64,000 nt of DNA, taken from contig NC_008577.1 of NCBI RefSeq assembly GCF_000203935.1, positions 1,922,001 through 1,986,000 of the forward strand, read 5' to 3'. Numbering within the stretch: the stretch's first letter is position 1; the number at the start of each line of letters is the position of its first letter. The notes under the pieces were generated by a model. That model made no database searches, was not told the DNA's origin, and was given only the letters and a program-made list of their open reading frames with translations. This DNA comes from Shewanella sp. ANA-3. Its GTDB lineage: Bacteria; Pseudomonadota; Gammaproteobacteria; Enterobacterales; Shewanellaceae. The position numbers and the translations under genes were made by a program. Shown here one piece after another: positions 46,568 through 55,672 of the stretch.

Positions 46568-48475
46568 ATGACAGATGCTGGACAACAATTACATCAGACA
46601 TCTATTGCGAATAAACAGGCATTTTGGCAACAAGCCGCCAAGGCCTTAGATTGGGTTACGCCGAGCAAACAAATATTAGATGAAAGCGAGGCACCGTTTT
46701 ATCACTGGTTTAGCGATGGCGAGTTAAACACTTGCTACAACGCGGTGGACAGACACGTGTTGGCGGGGCGTGGTGAGCAAATTGCCATCCATTACGTGAG
46801 CCCTGTGACGGAAACCGAATACAGCATTACTTATCGTGAGTTGCAGGCTCAAGTGGCAAGGCTTGCGGGCTATTTACAAAGTGTGGGTGTGGCTAAGGGA
46901 GACCGTGTCGTCATCTACATGCCCATGGTGCCCGAGACTGCCTATGCCATGCTTGCCTGCGCGCGCATTGGCGCCATCCATTCGGTGGTCTTCGGCGGCT
47001 TTGCGGCTAATGAGCTGGCGACCCGTATCAATGATGCTAAGCCAAAGTTGGTGATGTCCGCCTCCTGCGGGATTGAACCTTCGGGCGTGGTGCCCTATAA
47101 ACCCTTACTCGACAAAGCATTAAATGAAGCCGTGCATAAAGTTGAGCACTGCTTGATTTTAAATCGCCCCCAATATGAGGCGCAGATGCAAGCGGGGCGC
47201 GATAAGGATTGGCAAACTGCTTTATGCACTAGCGACAGTGCCGATTGTGTGACGGTGAAAGCCACCGATCCTTTGTATGTGCTTTATACCTCGGGGACCA
47301 CGGGTCAACCTAAAGGGGTGGTGCGGGACAATGGCGGTCATGCGGTGGCATTGGCTTGGTCCATGGCCAACATTTACGATATTGCCCAAGGGGATGTGTT
47401 TTGGGCTGCATCGGATGTGGGCTGGGTTGTGGGACACTCCTATATTGTCTATGGCCCGCTGCTTGTCGGGGCGACGACGCTTTTATACGAAGGAAAACCC
47501 GTAGGCACGCCGGATCCCGGCGCCTTTTGGCGCACGATTGCTAAATATCGAGTCAAAAGCTTTTTTACGGCGCCCACGGCGATCCGCGCCATTAAGCGCG
47601 AGGATCCCGACGGCGAATTTATTCTAGGTGTCGACTTAAGCTGCTTGAAGAATGTCTTTTTAGCTGGGGAGCGCTGCGATCCTGATACCTTACATTGGGC
47701 TGAAGCCAAACTGCATAAACCAGTTATCGACCATTGGTGGCAAACAGAAACGGGCTGGCCAGTAGCGGCAAACCTGATGGGGGTGGCACCGATAGCCGTT
47801 AAAGCGGGATCGCCTGGTCGACCCGTCCCAGGATATGAAGTCGATGTGGTCGATGAACTGGGCGCCAAAGTGGCGGCGAATGTCTCAGGCAACGTGGTCA
47901 TCAAATTACCGCTGCCACCGGGTACGCTCACTACGCTTTGGCAAAATAATAAACGCTATCAAGACAGTTACTTATCTATGTACCCAGGCTATTACCTCAC
48001 GGGGGATGCGGGTTACATGGATGAAGATGGCTATCTGTATATCATGAGCCGTATCGATGACATTATTAACGTTGCTGGCCATCGACTCTCCACCGGGCGG
48101 TTTGAAGAGGTCCTGTGCCAGCATCCCGATGTGGCCGAAGCGGCCGTGATTGGCGTCGATGATAAACTCAAAGGCCAAGTGCCCTTGGGCTTAGTGGTGC
48201 TGAAAAAGGGCGTGACCATTACGGACGAGGAACTGCATAAGCAGTTAATTGCCCTCGTTCGCCAAGAAATTGGTCCCGTCGCGTCCTTTAGGTTGGTGAG
48301 CGCGATTCAAAAGCTGCCGAAAACCCGCTCGGGCAAAATCCTGCGCGGCACTATGCGTAAAATTGCCGACAATCAGCAATATACGGCGCCAGCGACGATT
48401 GAAGATCCACAAACCCTCGACTTAGTCCGCACGACCTTAACCCGCATGGGCTATGCCGATGCTCTTGTGGGCTAA
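46568..48475 (+). CDS. prpE: Propionyl-CoA synthetase PrpE
   Basis: A 635-residue acyl-CoA ligase activating propionate to propionyl-CoA. The AMP-binding loop is YTSGTTGQPKGVVRDNGGH, with the VVRDNGGH extension of PrpE; acetyl-CoA synthetases differ. The A8 loop GDAGYMDEDGYLYI and C-terminal PKTRSGKILRG (acetylated lysine) are present. I chose the ATG at 46568 because GGGAGG lies 5 bases before it. An earlier in-frame start at 46505 has no such site. It stands apart from any prpBCD cluster within this window. Acetyl-CoA synthetase is the less likely alternative. Confidence 0.9.
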   Translation: MTDAGQQLHQTSIANKQAFWQQAAKALDWVTPSKQILDESEAPFYHWFSDGELNTCYNAVDRHVLAGRGEQIAIHYVSPVTETEYSITYRELQAQVARLAGYLQSVGVAKGDRVVIYMPMVPETAYAMLACARIGAIHSVVFGGFAANELATRINDAKPKLVMSASCGIEPSGVVPYKPLLDKALNEAVHKVEHCLILNRPQYEAQMQAGRDKDWQTALCTSDSADCVTVKATDPLYVLYTSGTTGQPKGVVRDNGGHAVALAWSMANIYDIAQGDVFWAASDVGWVVGHSYIVYGPLLVGATTLLYEGKPVGTPDPGAFWRTIAKYRVKSFFTAPTAIRAIKREDPDGEFILGVDLSCLKNVFLAGERCDPDTLHWAEAKLHKPVIDHWWQTETGWPVAANLMGVAPIAVKAGSPGRPVPGYEVDVVDELGAKVAANVSGNVVIKLPLPPGTLTTLWQNNKRYQDSYLSMYPGYYLTGDAGYMDEDGYLYIMSRIDDIINVAGHRLSTGRFEEVLCQHPDVAEAAVIGVDDKLKGQVPLGLVVLKKGVTITDEELHKQLIALVRQEIGPVASFRLVSAIQKLPKTRSGKILRGTMRKIADNQQYTAPATIEDPQTLDLVRTTLTRMGYADALVG

Positions 48476-48797
48476 GTGACAAGGCAGTAGTGAGCGGTCA
48501 AAAATAAGGGCCGTACAGCCAAGATAAAGCGATAGTCCGATGAGAGCAGTCCCATCTGATTATCGCTTTTATTTTGCGGAAAGGGCTGGAGCCCAAGGCT
48601 TGCTCTTATACATCACTATTTGCTAGTCTAGCCCGCATGCTTAATAGTAAGCCTTTACGAAGCACTATTAAGGCATTGGATCTAAACTTTATATCTAGAT
48701 TCAAATTGTTAGCGACATTAAACATTTCACAACGGCTTAGGGACGACCCTAAATACGCCGATATCAATTTGGGGACGACCCCGTATGGGAGTTCTCT
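48476..48797. promoter_or_regulatory. 5' region of gdx with riboswitch
   Basis: These 322 bases between prpE and gdx are non-coding apart from the mini-ykkC element at 48737-48782. A 75-codon frame (48574-48801) overlaps the riboswitch and is not considered a gene. Confidence 0.6.
48737..48782 (+). ncRNA. Guanidine-II riboswitch (mini-ykkC)
   Basis: Two tandem hairpins each have an ACGA loop, the ACGR consensus of mini-ykkC. P1 has stem TTAGGG (48737-48742), loop ACGA and CCCTAA (48747-48752). P2 has stem GGGG (48771-48774), loop ACGA and CCCC (48779-48782), extended by a U-G pair. The 18-base linker is in range. P2 ends 15 bases before the ATG of an SMR guanidinium exporter, and the ribosome-binding GGGAG sits right after it. 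The class is known to sense guanidinium and to control this very kind of gene. Confidence 0.88.
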
Positions 48798-49112
48798 ATG
48801 AGCTGGTTTCTATTAATTCTTGCTGGGCTATTTGAAATTGGTTGGGCGATCGGGCTTAAGTACACCGACGGATTTAGCCGCCTCTGGCCGAGTGTGTTTA
48901 CTGTATTCTCCATGACAGTGAGTGTGCTGCTGTTGGGGCTGGCGGTTAAGCAGCTGCCGATAGGCACGGCGTATGGTGTTTGGGTCGGCATCGGTGCCAT
49001 GGGCACGGCAATTGCGGGCATTATTTTGTTAGGTGAGGGCGTGAGCCTGCTGAAAATCGCCAGCTTAATCCTGATTTTACTTGGCGTGCTCGGCTTAAAA
49101 CTCGCTCATTAA
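48798..49112 (+). CDS. gdx: SMR-family guanidinium exporter (SugE/Gdx type)
   Basis: A 104-residue small multidrug resistance protein with four hydrophobic helices. The essential Glu13 lies in the first helix, and the segments WAIGLKYTDG and GTAYGVWVGIGA are of the Gdx/SugE subtype, which exports guanidinium in exchange for protons, rather than the EmrE subtype. The guanidine-II riboswitch directly upstream strongly supports the substrate. The GGGAG ribosome-binding site lies about 9 bases before the ATG. Confidence 0.94.
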   Translation: MSWFLLILAGLFEIGWAIGLKYTDGFSRLWPSVFTVFSMTVSVLLLGLAVKQLPIGTAYGVWVGIGAMGTAIAGIILLGEGVSLLKIASLILILLGVLGLKLAH

Positions 49113-49147
49113 TCCATTTACTTCCCTAGGGAAGAGCTTGCCCAGAT

Positions 49148-49241
49148 GTATACGATTGGTAAAGATGTTTGATGAGATCTAGGAATATTCTCCTGAAAAA
49201 ACAACACATCTTAGGCTGTAATCGAGATTGCCAATCGTATG
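49148..49241. repeat. Long imperfect inverted repeat between gdx and gnd
   Basis: ATACGATTGG (49150-49159) is the complement of CCAATCGTAT (49231-49240). Inside it AAGATGT (49162-49168) pairs with ACATCTT (49206-49212). This could fold into a nested hairpin of about 90 bases. A gnd leader structure, a small RNA or a short dispersed repeat are possible. Promoter position is unknown. Confidence 0.45.
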
Positions 49242-49339
49242 TATCGTCTATTGTCTCTGGTAATTAAGTTACAAAGCCCGATATAATTACACCTCCAAAT
49301 TGGTTATTTCTAACCTCTGTGACCCGTGGGAATTATATA

Positions 49340-50866
49340 ATGCAAAACCACAGCAATCTTAATGACATTGGCGTTATTGGCCTTGGCGTGATGGGAAAAA
49401 ACCTCGCGCTAAACATTGCCGACAATCAATATCGCGTCAGTGCCTTCGACCTTGATCCTGTTAAAGTCAATGGTGTTTTACAACAAGAAAAACAAGAACG
49501 TGTAGGACAGGAGCTGCGTATTACAGGCTGTGCTAATCTTTCAGAAATGTTAGCAAGCCTCGCTCACCCCCGTATTCTCGTGCTGTCAGTCCCTGCGGGT
49601 GCGCCTGTGGATGGGGTATGTCATGCCCTGATTTCTGCCGGTATCGAAGCGGACGATATCGTTATCGATACGGGCAACAGTCTTTGGACGGACACCGTTG
49701 AGCGCGAAAAGCGTTACCAAGGGAAATTTATCTTCTTCAGCTCGGCGGTTTCGGGTGGGGAAGTCGGTGCCCGTTTTGGCCCTTCATTAATGCCAAGTGG
49801 CGATCTTGGGGCTTGGCAGAATGTGGCGCCGATTTGGAAGGCCATTGCTGCTAAGGTTGATCCTCAAACAGGGTTGCCGATTGAACGTTTTGAGCCGGGC
49901 AATCCCGTGACCGACGGTGAGCCTTGCACGACCTATATTGGTCCAGCTGGCGCCGGGCATTATGTGAAAATGGTGCATAACGGGATTGAATACGCCGATA
50001 TGCAACTGATTTGCGAAGCCTATCAGTTAATGCTCGATGGTTTAGGCATGAGTGCAGCACAAGTGGGTGAGGTGTTTGAACGCTGGAATAAGGGCAGTTT
50101 AAATAGCTATCTGATGGGGATCAGCGCCGAAGTACTCAAACAGGCGGATCCACTAACCGGTCAGCCGTTAGTTGAGATGATCCTCGATAAAGCAGGGCAA
50201 AAGGGCACCGGGCTTTGGACTGCGGTCAGCAGTTTGCAAATTGGTTGTCCCGCTCCCACTATTGCCGAAGCGGTTTATGCGCGCGCGGTGAGCACCCAAA
50301 AATCCCTCCGTGTTGAGCTCAGTAAAAAGCTCGCAGGTCCTGCCTCCGTGGCGATGGATGATGCTCAAAAAGCCAGTTTAATCGATGCCTTAGAGAGTGC
50401 GCTCTATTGCGCGAAAGTGTGTTGCTACGCCCAGGGTTTCCAACTGATGGCGATGACGGCGCAGGAGCAAAAATGGCAGCTCGATTTTGCTGAAATCGCG
50501 AAGATTTGGCGTGCGGGTTGTATTATTCGTGCCACCTTCTTGCAATCAATCACTCAAGCTTATCAAGCGGATGCGGACTTAAGCTGTTTATTGATGGCAG
50601 ACATCTTTGCAACTACCTTGTCGGAAAAACAAACCGAGTGGCGCAGTGCTGTAGCAGCGGCTGTGATGCAAGGGATCCCTGTACCTTGTATTAGTTCGGC
50701 ACTGGCCTATTACGACAGTTACCGCAGCGAGACCCTGCCAGCAAACTTGCTTCAAGGTCAAAGGGACTTTTTCGGTGCCCATACCTTTGAGCGCTTAGAT
50801 AAGCCCGCTGGCGAGAAATATCATTTAGATTGGAGTGCCCCAAACAGGGTATTAATTAAACTCTAG
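49340..50866 (+). CDS. gnd: 6-phosphogluconate dehydrogenase (decarboxylating)
   Basis: NADP-dependent oxidative decarboxylation of 6-phosphogluconate to ribulose 5-phosphate in the pentose phosphate pathway. The 508-residue protein has the N-terminal Rossmann GxGxxG (GVIGLGVMGKNLA), the substrate segment VSGGEVGARFGPSLMPSG, the catalytic lysine in HYVKMVHNGIEY and the all-helical C-terminus (DFFGAHTFERLDK). I chose the ATG at 49340. A GTG 21 bases earlier is an alternative. The gene stands alone, away from zwf, pgl and edd. It ends at a strong terminator. Confidence 0.92.
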   Translation: MQNHSNLNDIGVIGLGVMGKNLALNIADNQYRVSAFDLDPVKVNGVLQQEKQERVGQELRITGCANLSEMLASLAHPRILVLSVPAGAPVDGVCHALISAGIEADDIVIDTGNSLWTDTVEREKRYQGKFIFFSSAVSGGEVGARFGPSLMPSGDLGAWQNVAPIWKAIAAKVDPQTGLPIERFEPGNPVTDGEPCTTYIGPAGAGHYVKMVHNGIEYADMQLICEAYQLMLDGLGMSAAQVGEVFERWNKGSLNSYLMGISAEVLKQADPLTGQPLVEMILDKAGQKGTGLWTAVSSLQIGCPAPTIAEAVYARAVSTQKSLRVELSKKLAGPASVAMDDAQKASLIDALESALYCAKVCCYAQGFQLMAMTAQEQKWQLDFAEIAKIWRAGCIIRATFLQSITQAYQADADLSCLLMADIFATTLSEKQTEWRSAVAAAVMQGIPVPCISSALAYYDSYRSETLPANLLQGQRDFFGAHTFERLDKPAGEKYHLDWSAPNRVLIKL

Positions 50867-51403
50867 ATAAATTGTAAAAAGGCCCCTAAATAGGGGCTTT
50901 TTTATTGCTTGGCTTTATTTTGATAAATACTGAATGTTATTTAAATGTTGATTTAGAGGTGTTTAATTATATTATTTGCCGTATCTATAGTATGGTTATT
51001 TTTATAAATGTAACATCATAAAAGGATTTGAATATTTAAAAATGTAAAAAAGTATGTGTGTTTAACTGTTTGTCATACTGTAAATTTAAAACAATTTAAT
51101 TTTATATAATTTATTGTTTTAATTTAGTTTTAACTCAATATGCTTCGCTTTAGCTTATCTTGGTTTCTTTTTAATGTTGTCGATAAAATAATCACAAATA
51201 TTTAATCGGTCTACCATTCTATTTATATTTGTTTTCACAATTATTTCTTTTGTGTTAAATCTTTGCTTCCTGTTTGGTGCTTGTGTTTTATCGGGAATCA
51301 TAGGGAATAACTAAAATAACAGAACTTAATGCGGAATAAGGTTAATCAAAATTATCACGCCAAATTAAGTTGCAATAAGTAATGACAAGAAGGAATGTCT
51401 ACT
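50867..51403. other. AT-rich intergenic region before the protease gene
   Basis: These 537 bases carry the gnd terminator and then a very A/T-rich stretch with many homopolymer runs. It presumably holds the protease promoter, but no specific operator or gene is recognisable. Confidence 0.5.
50876..50903 (+). terminator. gnd terminator
   Basis: The stem GCCCCTA (50882-50888) pairs with TAGGGGC (50891-50897), followed by six T and preceded by five A. Confidence 0.9.
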
Positions 51404-53521
51404 ATGCGTATGTCCATTGTTGCATTGAGCATCACGGCGGCCTTATTGGCTGGCTGTGGGAGCGATGATAAGAAGGCTCCGGCACCTGTGCCTAAAGTGA
51501 ATACTGCCCCGACCACGGCGGATATGACTGTTGATGTGTCACAGTCGATGCTGTTTACTGGAAAACTAGAAGCGAGCGATGCCGAAGGTGGTTTGACCTA
51601 TTCATTGGTTGACCCAGCCGATCTTAAACTGGGCACCTTTACGCTAGTGAATAAAAACACTGGCGAATTTACCTATGCATCCGATGCCAGCGAAGGGACT
51701 GAAGTGGTTCGGTTCAAAGTGTCAGACGGCCAATTACAGGCTGAAGCCAATCTGACAATCAATATTAAGCATGGCGATCCACTCTTTACCTACCAATGGC
51801 ATTTAAAAAACACCGGGCAGAATGCTTTTGCGGCTCACCGCGGTGTGGCTGGTGAAGATATGAATGTGAGCGGTGCGATTTCAGATAATGCCATGGGACA
51901 AGGTATTACCGTTGCTGTGGTAGATGATGGTTTAGAGATTGCGCACCCAGATTTGATGAACAACACGGTCAATGGCGGTTCTTATAATTTGATTACCGGC
52001 ACAGTTGACCCAACGCCTTTCTCGGGTGAATCGGGCCATGGTACCGCCGTTGGTGGAATTATTGCGGCCGAGGGCTGGAATGGTATCGGCGGTCGTGGTG
52101 TTGCACCTAAGGCTAAGTTGATTGGCTTTAACTTTTTAGACCAAGACCCAACGGGTAAAGTCGAGAACGTTCAAACATTTGAAAACTTTGCTAAATCACA
52201 TGGTGCTAGTGCCTATAGTGATAGCGCGCGTGTCTTTAACCAAAGCTATGGTTACAGCGTGCCATTCCCACATGGTTTTGATGAGGATGAAACCGAAGTT
52301 TATCAAGATATTGCAACCCAAAGTTTCGATGGTAAAGGCAGTATTTTCGTTAAATCTGCAGGCAACGGCTATAACTACTACCGTTACCGCACCTTCTGGT
52401 TGCCTGGGGATTACTTCACTGCAACGGCGGAAAAGCCTGCTAACCATGGCTTACCTTTCCATAACTCCAACATGTCCTCTGACAATGCTAACGTGTATAA
52501 CTTAGTGGTCAGCGCCATTAACGCTAAGGGCGAGCTCTCAAGCTACTCATCTGTGGGTTCGAACATTTTCGTCACTGCACCGGGTGGTGAATATGGTGAT
52601 GACGATCCAGCAATTGTGACTACTGACCGTATGGGATGTGAGAATGGTTCCGCGATTGCTGAAGATAGACCGAGCACGCCATTCCACGGTGGGTTGAACC
52701 CATTAAACCCTAACTGTGACTACACTTCGACCATGAACGGCACCTCGTCTGCAGCGCCAAATACCTCGGGCGCGGTGGCGGTGATCATGAGTGCGAATCC
52801 AGATCTCTCTTGGCGTGATGTTCGCTATATCCTCGCCAAGACAGCAACCAAAGTAGATGCGGATATTGCGCCTAAAACGGTGACCATAGGTGAGGGTGAA
52901 GCCGCTCCAGTGTATACGGCTATCCCTGGCTGGTTGCAAAACGCGGCTGGGTTCTCTTTCCATAACCTCTATGGTTTTGGTCGTGTGGATCTTACCGAAG
53001 CCGTTAAACTGGCTAAATCCTATGCCGAAGATTTAGGTGACTATGTGGTCACTGAGTGGCAAGCAAGCCCTGAACTCACTAAGGCTATCCCCGATGCGGA
53101 CGTCAATGGTGTGACTGATACCCAAGTGGTCGCAGACGATTTAGTGATTGAAGCCGTACAGATTGAGCTGACTGCCGACCACCTACGTCTACCGGATTTA
53201 GCGGTCGAGCTGATTTCACCTTCGGGTACTAAGAGTGTGTTGATGACACCTTATAACGGTTTAGTTTACCAAGGTGTGATGGATAAAACTGACCCTGATG
53301 ATCTGGTCACTGGCTACGATGCAACTCCTATGTTATCGAATGCCTTCTATGGCGAATCATCAAAAGGTGAATGGACAATCAAGCTGATTGATGTGAATAG
53401 CGGTAGCTATCGATTTGTTAAATACGATCAAGGCTATATCTCTATCCCTAACGAAGCCGATGGCAAGCTGAAAGGTTGGTCAATTCGTTTCCATGGCCAT
53501 GCTGCCAAGTCTGCATCTTAA
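51404..53521 (+). CDS. Secreted kexin-like S8 serine protease (lipoprotein)
   Basis: A 705-residue subtilase. The N-terminus has a signal peptide with a lipobox (LLAGC near residue 18), then a Pro-rich linker and a cadherin/Ig-like domain (about 30-120). The catalytic domain is kexin/furin-like: Asp174 in VDDGLEIAHPDL, His212 in GHGTAVGG and Ser448 in GTSSAAP. The C-terminal 150 residues are a P/Homo-B convertase domain. No classical I9 propeptide is visible in front of the catalytic domain. The downstream gene encodes a propeptide-like protein, so this resembles the Aeromonas ASP protease pair. The ATG at 51404 has AAGGA 9 bases before it. Confidence 0.9.
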   Translation: MRMSIVALSITAALLAGCGSDDKKAPAPVPKVNTAPTTADMTVDVSQSMLFTGKLEASDAEGGLTYSLVDPADLKLGTFTLVNKNTGEFTYASDASEGTEVVRFKVSDGQLQAEANLTINIKHGDPLFTYQWHLKNTGQNAFAAHRGVAGEDMNVSGAISDNAMGQGITVAVVDDGLEIAHPDLMNNTVNGGSYNLITGTVDPTPFSGESGHGTAVGGIIAAEGWNGIGGRGVAPKAKLIGFNFLDQDPTGKVENVQTFENFAKSHGASAYSDSARVFNQSYGYSVPFPHGFDEDETEVYQDIATQSFDGKGSIFVKSAGNGYNYYRYRTFWLPGDYFTATAEKPANHGLPFHNSNMSSDNANVYNLVVSAINAKGELSSYSSVGSNIFVTAPGGEYGDDDPAIVTTDRMGCENGSAIAEDRPSTPFHGGLNPLNPNCDYTSTMNGTSSAAPNTSGAVAVIMSANPDLSWRDVRYILAKTATKVDADIAPKTVTIGEGEAAPVYTAIPGWLQNAAGFSFHNLYGFGRVDLTEAVKLAKSYAEDLGDYVVTEWQASPELTKAIPDADVNGVTDTQVVADDLVIEAVQIELTADHLRLPDLAVELISPSGTKSVLMTPYNGLVYQGVMDKTDPDDLVTGYDATPMLSNAFYGESSKGEWTIKLIDVNSGSYRFVKYDQGYISIPNEADGKLKGWSIRFHGHAAKSAS

Positions 53522-53531
53522 GGAGTAATCA

Positions 53532-53996
53532 ATGAAAGCGTTAAATTTATCGTTAGTGGCTGTGGCCCTTTCACTGTCGGTGCAGGCGATGGCGCATGAC
53601 AAAGTCGAATTTACTGAACCTCAAACCGAGTCTAAAGGTGTTCAGGTTAGTCGTGCTGAGTTTTTAGGTTTGGATACGCCTTACTTTGTAAAAACTGAGT
53701 CAGGGGTTAAGCAGGCTAAGCAGTTGGTCAAAGGGCAAAAAGTGGTCACCCAATCGGGTAAGGCCTTTGCCGAAATGACGGGTAAATTAGTGGTTAAGTT
53801 AAAACCTGGTGTGTCGGCTGCCGATTTTGCTAAGGCCCATGGTCTAAAAGTAGATTGGCAAAATAACAATAACTTATTGTTGCTTGCTGCCGATGAGGGC
53901 ACAGATCTGCTCGGTTTAATTCAAGCGATTAAAGCCTCGCCAGAGGTTGAGCGCGCCAAACTTGACCGCGCACTCGCCAAGCAAGAAATCCAATAA
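53532..53996 (+). CDS. Secreted propeptide-like chaperone of the upstream protease
   Basis: A 154-residue protein with a signal peptide (MKALNLSLVAVALSLSVQAMA) and a C-terminal domain (about 85-150, KLVVKLKPGVSAADFAKAHG then SPEVERAKLDRAL) typical of subtilisin propeptides (I9 or fervidolysin type). It begins 10 bp after the protease stop with AAGGAG before the ATG. In Aeromonas sobria, ORF2 directly downstream of the kexin-like ASP protease is a chaperone required for its folding. I infer the same role here. It could alternatively inhibit the protease. Confidence 0.8.
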   Translation: MKALNLSLVAVALSLSVQAMAHDKVEFTEPQTESKGVQVSRAEFLGLDTPYFVKTESGVKQAKQLVKGQKVVTQSGKAFAEMTGKLVVKLKPGVSAADFAKAHGLKVDWQNNNNLLLLAADEGTDLLGLIQAIKASPEVERAKLDRALAKQEIQ

Positions 53997-54018
53997 TCAT
54001 CTTGTTAGGTTAACATCG

Positions 54019-54044
54019 AATAAAGGGCCGCAAGGCCCTTTATT
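54019..54044 (+). terminator. Terminator of the protease-chaperone operon
   Basis: A perfect 9-bp stem (54021-54029 with 54034-54042) has a GCAA tetraloop. The T tract is short. Confidence 0.65.
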
Positions 54045-54250
54045 ATTCTGATGGTCTGCTCAATAGAAGTGATAAAAGTGGCCAAGTTGAGATAAAAACC
54101 GTGGATAGTTAACTACTTAATGATAAATCATCTGGTTCTAGGCGGGCTTGGTGATTACAATCTGCGCTTAAGGGTTATATTTTTACTGACTGCAGCCAAT
54201 ACCTAGCGGCTGAAGACAACGCAGCTCAAGCACCTAACTCAAACACCTCT

Positions 54251-54961
54251 ATGAACTACTGGAATAGCGACAACTTTGAAGGATTAAAGGCGATAGGGGC
54301 CCTGTATTCTGCCCGGAAGGGGTATGAACTTTTTGGTCAATATTGCTTGCAAAAAGAGCAAGGACTAAAGAAGCAAGCGATTGCGACGGTAAACCAATTC
54401 GTGTCGCACTGTAAGACCCTGCCCTTGGCAGAGCAAAGGCATATCGCAGAGGAGCTATCTTCCTTAGGCTTTTGGCACCGTGAAACACACCAGTTACTCG
54501 CTTATCCCCTTATCATGCTGCTAAAAGGCGTATTGTCCCAATGGACGTTAGATGAGCCCAATAATCCCATCCCCCACAAATGGTTAGGCTTCATTGGCGA
54601 GGATATCTCCTCCTATGAAAGGGCGTTGGCGCTCGAGCCTACCGATGAAATTTGCCTCACTCAAGTCGCGTTGTCCCATTTAAACAGTGTCGATTTTCAG
54701 ACCCACCATTTATCTGAATCTGTATTGCTGGGGGAGATATCGCGGGCAAAAGATTCGTTAGCGTCAGCACAAGCATTAATCGCACGATTACAGACGAAGG
54801 AGAGTAAATCAAGGCTGCAAAACCAGCATGATTATTACCAGTCGATGATCAATTGCTGGGAGGAGTATTCCACTCTTGTTGGGGTTGAGCCGTTTCCGGA
54901 TTGGTGCGCCGCTAAAGGCGAACAGTTTGATTTTTGGTCAATTATTTATTATCAACGCTGA
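54251..54961 (+). CDS. Uncharacterised 236-residue protein with TPR-like helices
   Basis: A soluble, mostly helical protein with no signal peptide. One helix pair (EDISSYERALALEPTDEICLT) looks like a single TPR unit. I do not recognise the family. It heads a group of three unknown genes (54251-56187) behind the protease operon, with low similarity to housekeeping genes. No ribosome-binding site stands out at the ATG (54251). Confidence 0.6.
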   Translation: MNYWNSDNFEGLKAIGALYSARKGYELFGQYCLQKEQGLKKQAIATVNQFVSHCKTLPLAEQRHIAEELSSLGFWHRETHQLLAYPLIMLLKGVLSQWTLDEPNNPIPHKWLGFIGEDISSYERALALEPTDEICLTQVALSHLNSVDFQTHHLSESVLLGEISRAKDSLASAQALIARLQTKESKSRLQNQHDYYQSMINCWEEYSTLVGVEPFPDWCAAKGEQFDFWSIIYYQR

Positions 54962-55070
54962 GCGAATTTGTTCGCGGGATAAGAATGATTAAGCGGTATG
55001 TCGGGCAAATTAGGTCACAGTGGCTGCAGATTGCAGGATAAACCAACGATAGACTTTCAGTATCAGCATC

Positions 55071-55598
55071 ATGAAAAACGATATTATTCAATCACTCGCA
55101 TCCATTCAACGGCTCTTTGAGGCTGAACTTATTGCTTCTATCCAGGCGGCAAGTACTCAAAAATCCCCCTATGGTTATGCGTTACTGCTAGGCGAAGATC
55201 TGCAAATGGCGTATCCCATTGCGGTGACAAATTGTGAGTCAGATTTAGTCGACCCCACTGATACTTACAGTCGATACATTCCCGATGAATGGCTCGAATG
55301 GCACGATGACCATTTTGCGAAGGTTAAGCATGCTTACAAAGCCTTATATCAGGCATTTTCACAGGTCTATACCGTAACTGATGAAGCTTTTTGCTACACA
55401 GAGGTGGCGCTGGAGTTTATGGAGCAACTCTATGCCATGTATTTGGCGGCCATGAAAAAGGTAGTAGGGCAGTTTCCCGATGTGAGTTATTGGATTATTT
55501 GGATATCTGACAGTGACAGAGCCATTATCACCGAATCGTTTTGGACGCTTAATTCGGGTCATGTGCGTGAAGAGGCTGCCATTTATTTTGAGCAGTAA
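55071..55598 (+). CDS. DUF4303-like protein
   Basis: A 175-residue soluble protein that looks like the DUF4303 family: YGYALLLGEDLQMAYPIAV near the start, then the aromatic RYIPDEWLEWHDDHFAKV segment typical of this family, and a C-terminal helix with ITESFWTLN. DUF4303 members occur in polymorphic toxin immunity settings, but no toxin is visible nearby. Assignment is from pattern memory only. Confidence 0.6.
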   Translation: MKNDIIQSLASIQRLFEAELIASIQAASTQKSPYGYALLLGEDLQMAYPIAVTNCESDLVDPTDTYSRYIPDEWLEWHDDHFAKVKHAYKALYQAFSQVYTVTDEAFCYTEVALEFMEQLYAMYLAAMKKVVGQFPDVSYWIIWISDSDRAIITESFWTLNSGHVREEAAIYFEQ

Positions 55599-55672
55599 TC
55601 TTTTGGCACTACTTATTAATAGTGACCAATTGCTTTACTCTTGCGAGTGTATGCGTCAGCTTTAGTGCCTAA

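Noticed and set aside
48574..48801. 75-codon frame overlapping the guanidine-II riboswitch
   Set aside because: It runs through both riboswitch hairpins and into the gdx start, with no start context. The RNA structure explains the sequence better.
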